NCBI GenBank assembly: GCA_023277325.1
Contig: JALRIQ010000051.1
Location: forward strand, 1-9,059
DNA length: 9,059 bases
Direction of reading: 5' to 3'
Source of the DNA: Bacteroidia bacterium
GTDB taxonomy: Bacteria > Bacteroidota > Bacteroidia > UBA8524
Numbering within the stretch: position 1 is the stretch's first letter; each line of letters opens with the position of its first letter. Shown piece by piece: positions 6,164 to 9,059 of this stretch. The translations under genes were made by a program, and so were the position numbers. Below the pieces are notes generated by a model that saw only the letters and a list, made by a program, of their open reading frames with translations, ran no database searches and was not told where the DNA came from.

Positions 6164-7180
6164 TTGCAGGATATCAAAGAACTTTTTGCCCTTCTCGATA
6201 ATCAACCGGAGGCGCGTATACTCATTACCACACACCATAAGCCCGATGGCGATGCTTTAGGCTCATCTTTAGGTTTGTGGAAATTCCTGAAAAATCAGGG
6301 ATTTGATGCGACGATTATTAGTCCGACAGATTATGGAGTCCACCTACAATGGATGCCGAACCAAGAACATGTGATCAATTTTGAACAGGCTTTCACGAAA
6401 TCCAAAGAGTTGGTAGAAAAGGCAGACTATGTATTCTGTCTCGACTTCAATGCCCTGCACCGCATCAATCAGCTTGGAAATCTGATTCATGAAGCAAAAG
6501 CAAAAACCATCATGGTGGACCATCACCGGGAGCCAGAGGGTTTTGACGATTTCCGCTATTGGACCACGCAGACGACCTCAACAGCCCAGTTGGTGCATGA
6601 AATCATTGTGATGTGGAAAGGAGAAGAGGCCATCGACGCTGATATTGCTACCTGCCTGTATACGGGAATCATGACTGACACCGGTTCATTCCGTTTCGAT
6701 TCAGTAACCCCGCATACGCACAGAACGGTAGCTACACTTATCGAGAAAGGAGCGAGGGTTTCGGATATTCATCAATTGGTGCATGATAATTTCTCTTTCG
6801 ATCGTCTGCAGTTTATTGGGCACTGTTTGGCCCATAAACTCGAGGTTATCACGGAATTGAAAACAGCAGTGATGTCGGTAACACGCGAAGAATTGGTGCG
6901 GTATAATATACAGACAGGAGATACCGAAGGATTGGTGAACTATGGTTTAAGCATTCGCGGTGTGGAGTTTTCTGCCTTATTCATCGATAGAACCAAATTG
7001 GTAAAAATTTCCTTCAGAGGTTCTGGTCAATTTCCTTGCAATGAATTCTCCAGAGATCACTTCCAGGGTGGCGGACATTTTAATGCTGCTGGCGGACAAT
7101 CCACTGAGACCCTAGAAGAGGCTGTTGCTCGATTCAAGCGTACGCTTCCAGAATATAAAAAGTATCTTGCCAACCATTAA
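6164..7180 (+). CDS. nrnA: DHH-family phosphoesterase, NrnA-like oligoribonuclease / pAp phosphatase
   Basis: This family degrades short RNA oligomers to mononucleotides and/or dephosphorylates 3'-phosphoadenosine 5'-phosphate (pAp) in the cytoplasm, using Mn2+. All metal-binding motifs are present in the 338-residue protein: HHKPDGDALGSS (24-35), the Asp of CLDFNALHR (D94), the DHH triad in MVDHHREP (119-121), and TDTGSF (D172). The C-terminal DHHA1 substrate-binding domain carries GGGHFNAAGG (302-311). The start is TTG 6164: no ATG or GTG occurs upstream in frame within this gap, and the family begins close to this point. Length and domain order match NrnA rather than RecJ, which is much larger. 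It is the first gene of a probable operon, with 16 bp to the FKBP gene. NrnA activity (nanoRNA versus pAp preference) cannot be read from sequence alone. Confidence 0.93.
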   Translation: MQDIKELFALLDNQPEARILITTHHKPDGDALGSSLGLWKFLKNQGFDATIISPTDYGVHLQWMPNQEHVINFEQAFTKSKELVEKADYVFCLDFNALHRINQLGNLIHEAKAKTIMVDHHREPEGFDDFRYWTTQTTSTAQLVHEIIVMWKGEEAIDADIATCLYTGIMTDTGSFRFDSVTPHTHRTVATLIEKGARVSDIHQLVHDNFSFDRLQFIGHCLAHKLEVITELKTAVMSVTREELVRYNIQTGDTEGLVNYGLSIRGVEFSALFIDRTKLVKISFRGSGQFPCNEFSRDHFQGGGHFNAAGGQSTETLEEAVARFKRTLPEYKKYLANH

Positions 7181-7196
7181 TTGGACATAGAATAAA

Positions 7197-8033
7197 ATGA
7201 AAAGAACAAACACTTTACTTGCAGGACTTATGCTATTTGCATTTTTGTCGTGCTCGAACGAAACATCGGTAAAAGCCGAAACGAATACAATGGATAATAT
7301 GACAACAGGAGACACAACTACGACAGCATCAGGACTGAAAGTAGTATTTACGAAAAGAGGCGACGGAGCACAAGCGGTTGCTGGAAATGTAGTGAAAGTT
7401 CATTATGTAGGTAAACTGCAAGATGGTACTGAGTTCGATAACTCGGTAAAAAGAGGTGAGCCAATCGAATTCCCATTGGGTCAAGGATATGTAATCAAAG
7501 GTTGGGATGAAGGTATCGCAATGATGCGTGTTGGCGATAAAGCTACCTTGGTAATTCCACCATCAATTGGATATGGCGACCGCGATATGGGAACCATTCC
7601 TCCAAACTCTACCCTTTACTTTGATGTAGAATTGGTAGCTGTAAAAGAAGTGAAACAACCTGTTCCTTTTGATATTGAAGGTAAAAAGGTTGAAACTACA
7701 CCAAGCGGCCTTCAGTATGTAATGGTTGAAGAGAACGAAGATGGTGAGCAAGCTTATGCCAACATGACTGCAGAGGTAGAATACTCTTTGTACCTTGAAG
7801 ATGGGACCATGGTTGATTCAAGCATCCCAAGAGGAACTCCTTTCAAATTTGTTTTGGGTGCTGGTCAGGTAATTGCTGGCTGGGACGAAGGTATCCGTTT
7901 GATGCAAGTAGGTGAAAAAATGCGCCTTGTAGTGCCTGCAAAATTGGGTTATGGCGATAGAGGAGCCGGTGGAGTAATTCCTCCAGGAGCTACCTTGATA
8001 TTTGACGTAGAATTATTGTCTGTAACACGATAA
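7197..8033 (+). CDS. Tandem FKBP-type peptidyl-prolyl isomerase lipoprotein
   Basis: The 278-residue protein begins with a lipoprotein-like signal (MKRTNTLLAGLMLFAFLSC, cysteine at about 19) and a Thr/Asn-rich linker to about residue 45. Two complete FKBP domains follow (about 46-147 and 167-277). Both keep the FKBP12 active-site set by eye: Tyr in VHYVG and VEYSL, Asp in FDNS and VDSS, Val-Ile-x-Gly-Trp (VIKGW and VIAGW), Tyr in IGYGDR and LGYGDR, and Phe in YFDVEL and IFDVEL. This suggests two active isomerase sites, which would be anchored in the envelope to assist folding of proline-containing exported proteins. The two domains are diverged copies of one another. It sits 16 bp after the nrnA-type gene, and its stop overlaps the rfbB start (TAATG), so translational coupling is likely. 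Confidence 0.93.
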   Translation: MKRTNTLLAGLMLFAFLSCSNETSVKAETNTMDNMTTGDTTTTASGLKVVFTKRGDGAQAVAGNVVKVHYVGKLQDGTEFDNSVKRGEPIEFPLGQGYVIKGWDEGIAMMRVGDKATLVIPPSIGYGDRDMGTIPPNSTLYFDVELVAVKEVKQPVPFDIEGKKVETTPSGLQYVMVEENEDGEQAYANMTAEVEYSLYLEDGTMVDSSIPRGTPFKFVLGAGQVIAGWDEGIRLMQVGEKMRLVVPAKLGYGDRGAGGVIPPGATLIFDVELLSVTR

Positions 8034-9059
8034 TGAAAAAAAATGTGCTGATCACAGGGGGAGCTGGTTTTATCGGCTCCCATGTGGTGAGACTCTATGT
8101 AAACAAGTACCCTGAGTACATGATTTACAATCTAGATGCACTCACCTATGCAGGAAATCTTGCGAACCTGACCGATATTGAAAACGCGCCAAACTACCGC
8201 TTTCTAAAGGCGGATATCCGTGATGGAGAATCGATGATGCAAATCATGAAAGATTACAACATCGATAGCGTTATTCATTTGGCGGCAGAGTCGCATGTCG
8301 ACCGTTCGATCAGCAACCCGATGGCATTTGTTGAAACCAATGTAATCGGAACAGTAAACCTGCTCAATGCAGCAAAAACCCTCTGGAAAGATAACATGGA
8401 TGACAAACGCTTCTACCATGTATCGACCGACGAGGTATATGGATCTTTGGATGATGGAGGTTTCTTCTTGGAAACTACACCATACGATCCACAATCTCCG
8501 TATTCCGCTTCTAAGGCTTCTTCGGATCATTTTGTCCGTGCCTACCGGAATACCTATAAGTTGCCTGTAGTGATTAGCAATTGCTCGAATAACTACGGCC
8601 CGAATCAGTTTCCAGAAAAGCTGATTCCATTGATGATCAATAATATCATCCAAAAGAAATCTTTGCCCGTATATGGTAAAGGAGAAAACATCCGCGACTG
8701 GCTTTATGTAATTGACCATGCCCGCGCTATCGATGTGGTATTCCACGAGGGAGTTGAAGGAGAAACCTACAATATTGGTGGATTCAACGAATGGAAGAAT
8801 ATCGATATCGTCCATACGGTATGCACCATAATGGATAGAAAATTAGGCCGCTCAGAAGGCGAATCAGCCCAACTCATCACTTACGTAAGCGACCGCGCTG
8901 GCCACGACTTACGTTATGCCATCGATGCCACCAAAATCATGAAAGAACTCGGCTGGGAACCGAGTCTCCAGTTCGAAGAAGGAATCGAAAAAACCATCGA
9001 CTGGTATTTGGCAAATAAAGACTGGATGGATGGGGTTACGAGTGGGGCGTACCAGGCTT
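8033..9059 (+). CDS. rfbB: dTDP-glucose 4,6-dehydratase, 3' end beyond the window
   Basis: It converts dTDP-D-glucose to dTDP-4-keto-6-deoxy-D-glucose with bound NAD+, the second step toward dTDP-L-rhamnose and other deoxysugars of surface polysaccharides. The frame runs without a stop from ATG 8033 to the right edge (342 codons). The extended SDR features are all present: Rossmann motif TGGAGFIGSH (residues 8-17), HLAAESHVDRSI, STDEVYGS (131-138, with the D-E pair used in dehydration), and YSASK with Tyr157 and Lys161. Family-specific SNNYGPNQFPEKLIP, GENIRDWLYV and the C-terminal DRAGHDLRYAID also match. The family is about 350 residues, so probably only about ten are missing. The ATG overlaps the last base of the FKBP stop codon (TAATG). 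A rhamnose cluster (rfbA, C, D) may follow beyond the edge but is not visible. Confidence 0.96.
   Translation, partial: MKKNVLITGGAGFIGSHVVRLYVNKYPEYMIYNLDALTYAGNLANLTDIENAPNYRFLKADIRDGESMMQIMKDYNIDSVIHLAAESHVDRSISNPMAFVETNVIGTVNLLNAAKTLWKDNMDDKRFYHVSTDEVYGSLDDGGFFLETTPYDPQSPYSASKASSDHFVRAYRNTYKLPVVISNCSNNYGPNQFPEKLIPLMINNIIQKKSLPVYGKGENIRDWLYVIDHARAIDVVFHEGVEGETYNIGGFNEWKNIDIVHTVCTIMDRKLGRSEGESAQLITYVSDRAGHDLRYAIDATKIMKELGWEPSLQFEEGIEKTIDWYLANKDWMDGVTSGAYQA

Noticed and set aside
8204..8815. Long minus-strand ORF of 203 codons
   Set aside because: It is antisense to rfbB, whose plus-strand frame carries every expected motif.

Overview
The window looks like a chromosomal segment from a member of the Bacteroidota. 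The evidence is a type B (CHU_C-like) type IX secretion sorting domain at the end of a PKD-repeat protein, a CarboxypepD_reg-like secreted protein, several SPII-type lipoproteins, Bacteroidota-style -7 boxes (TAnnTTTG), weak or absent Shine-Dalgarno sequences and moderate GC. I cannot place it below phylum. I see no tRNA, rRNA, CRISPR array, insertion sequence or phage gene.

Layout, left to right. The reading frame open at the left edge encodes a piece of translation factor LepA/EF4 (about bases 2-138). It then continues in frame into PKD domains and a T9SS sorting domain, ending at 1465. A small FtsB/DivIC-type division protein follows (1543-1833). Next is a minus-strand pair: a chromate-family transporter (GTG start at 3808) and, downstream, a secreted CarboxypepD_reg-like protein (1927-2577). 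An unrecognised lipoprotein gene (3790-4392) diverges from the transporter and overlaps its start by 19 bp. The 556-bp gap after it is not empty. It holds what looks like a decayed small secreted-protein gene (about 4488-4886, two in-frame stops) followed immediately by a strong hairpin terminator. A cyclophilin lipoprotein (4955-5602) and nucleoside diphosphate kinase (5669-6088, minus) converge on a shared bidirectional terminator. Divergent from ndk is a plus-strand run: nrnA-like DHH phosphoesterase, a tandem-FKBP lipoprotein, and rfbB (dTDP-glucose 4,6-dehydratase), which starts in a TAATG overlap at 8033 and is cut by the right edge.

Functionally these are mostly core or envelope genes: division, nucleotide metabolism and nanoRNA/pAp turnover, periplasmic proline isomerisation (two different PPIase families within 3.1 kb), deoxysugar synthesis and a T9SS cargo. 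I do not see a convincing new multi-gene system. The observations most worth checking are the LepA-to-PKD chimera at the left end, which coincides with a sharp GC shift and may be a contig misjoin, and the decayed gene at 4488-4886.
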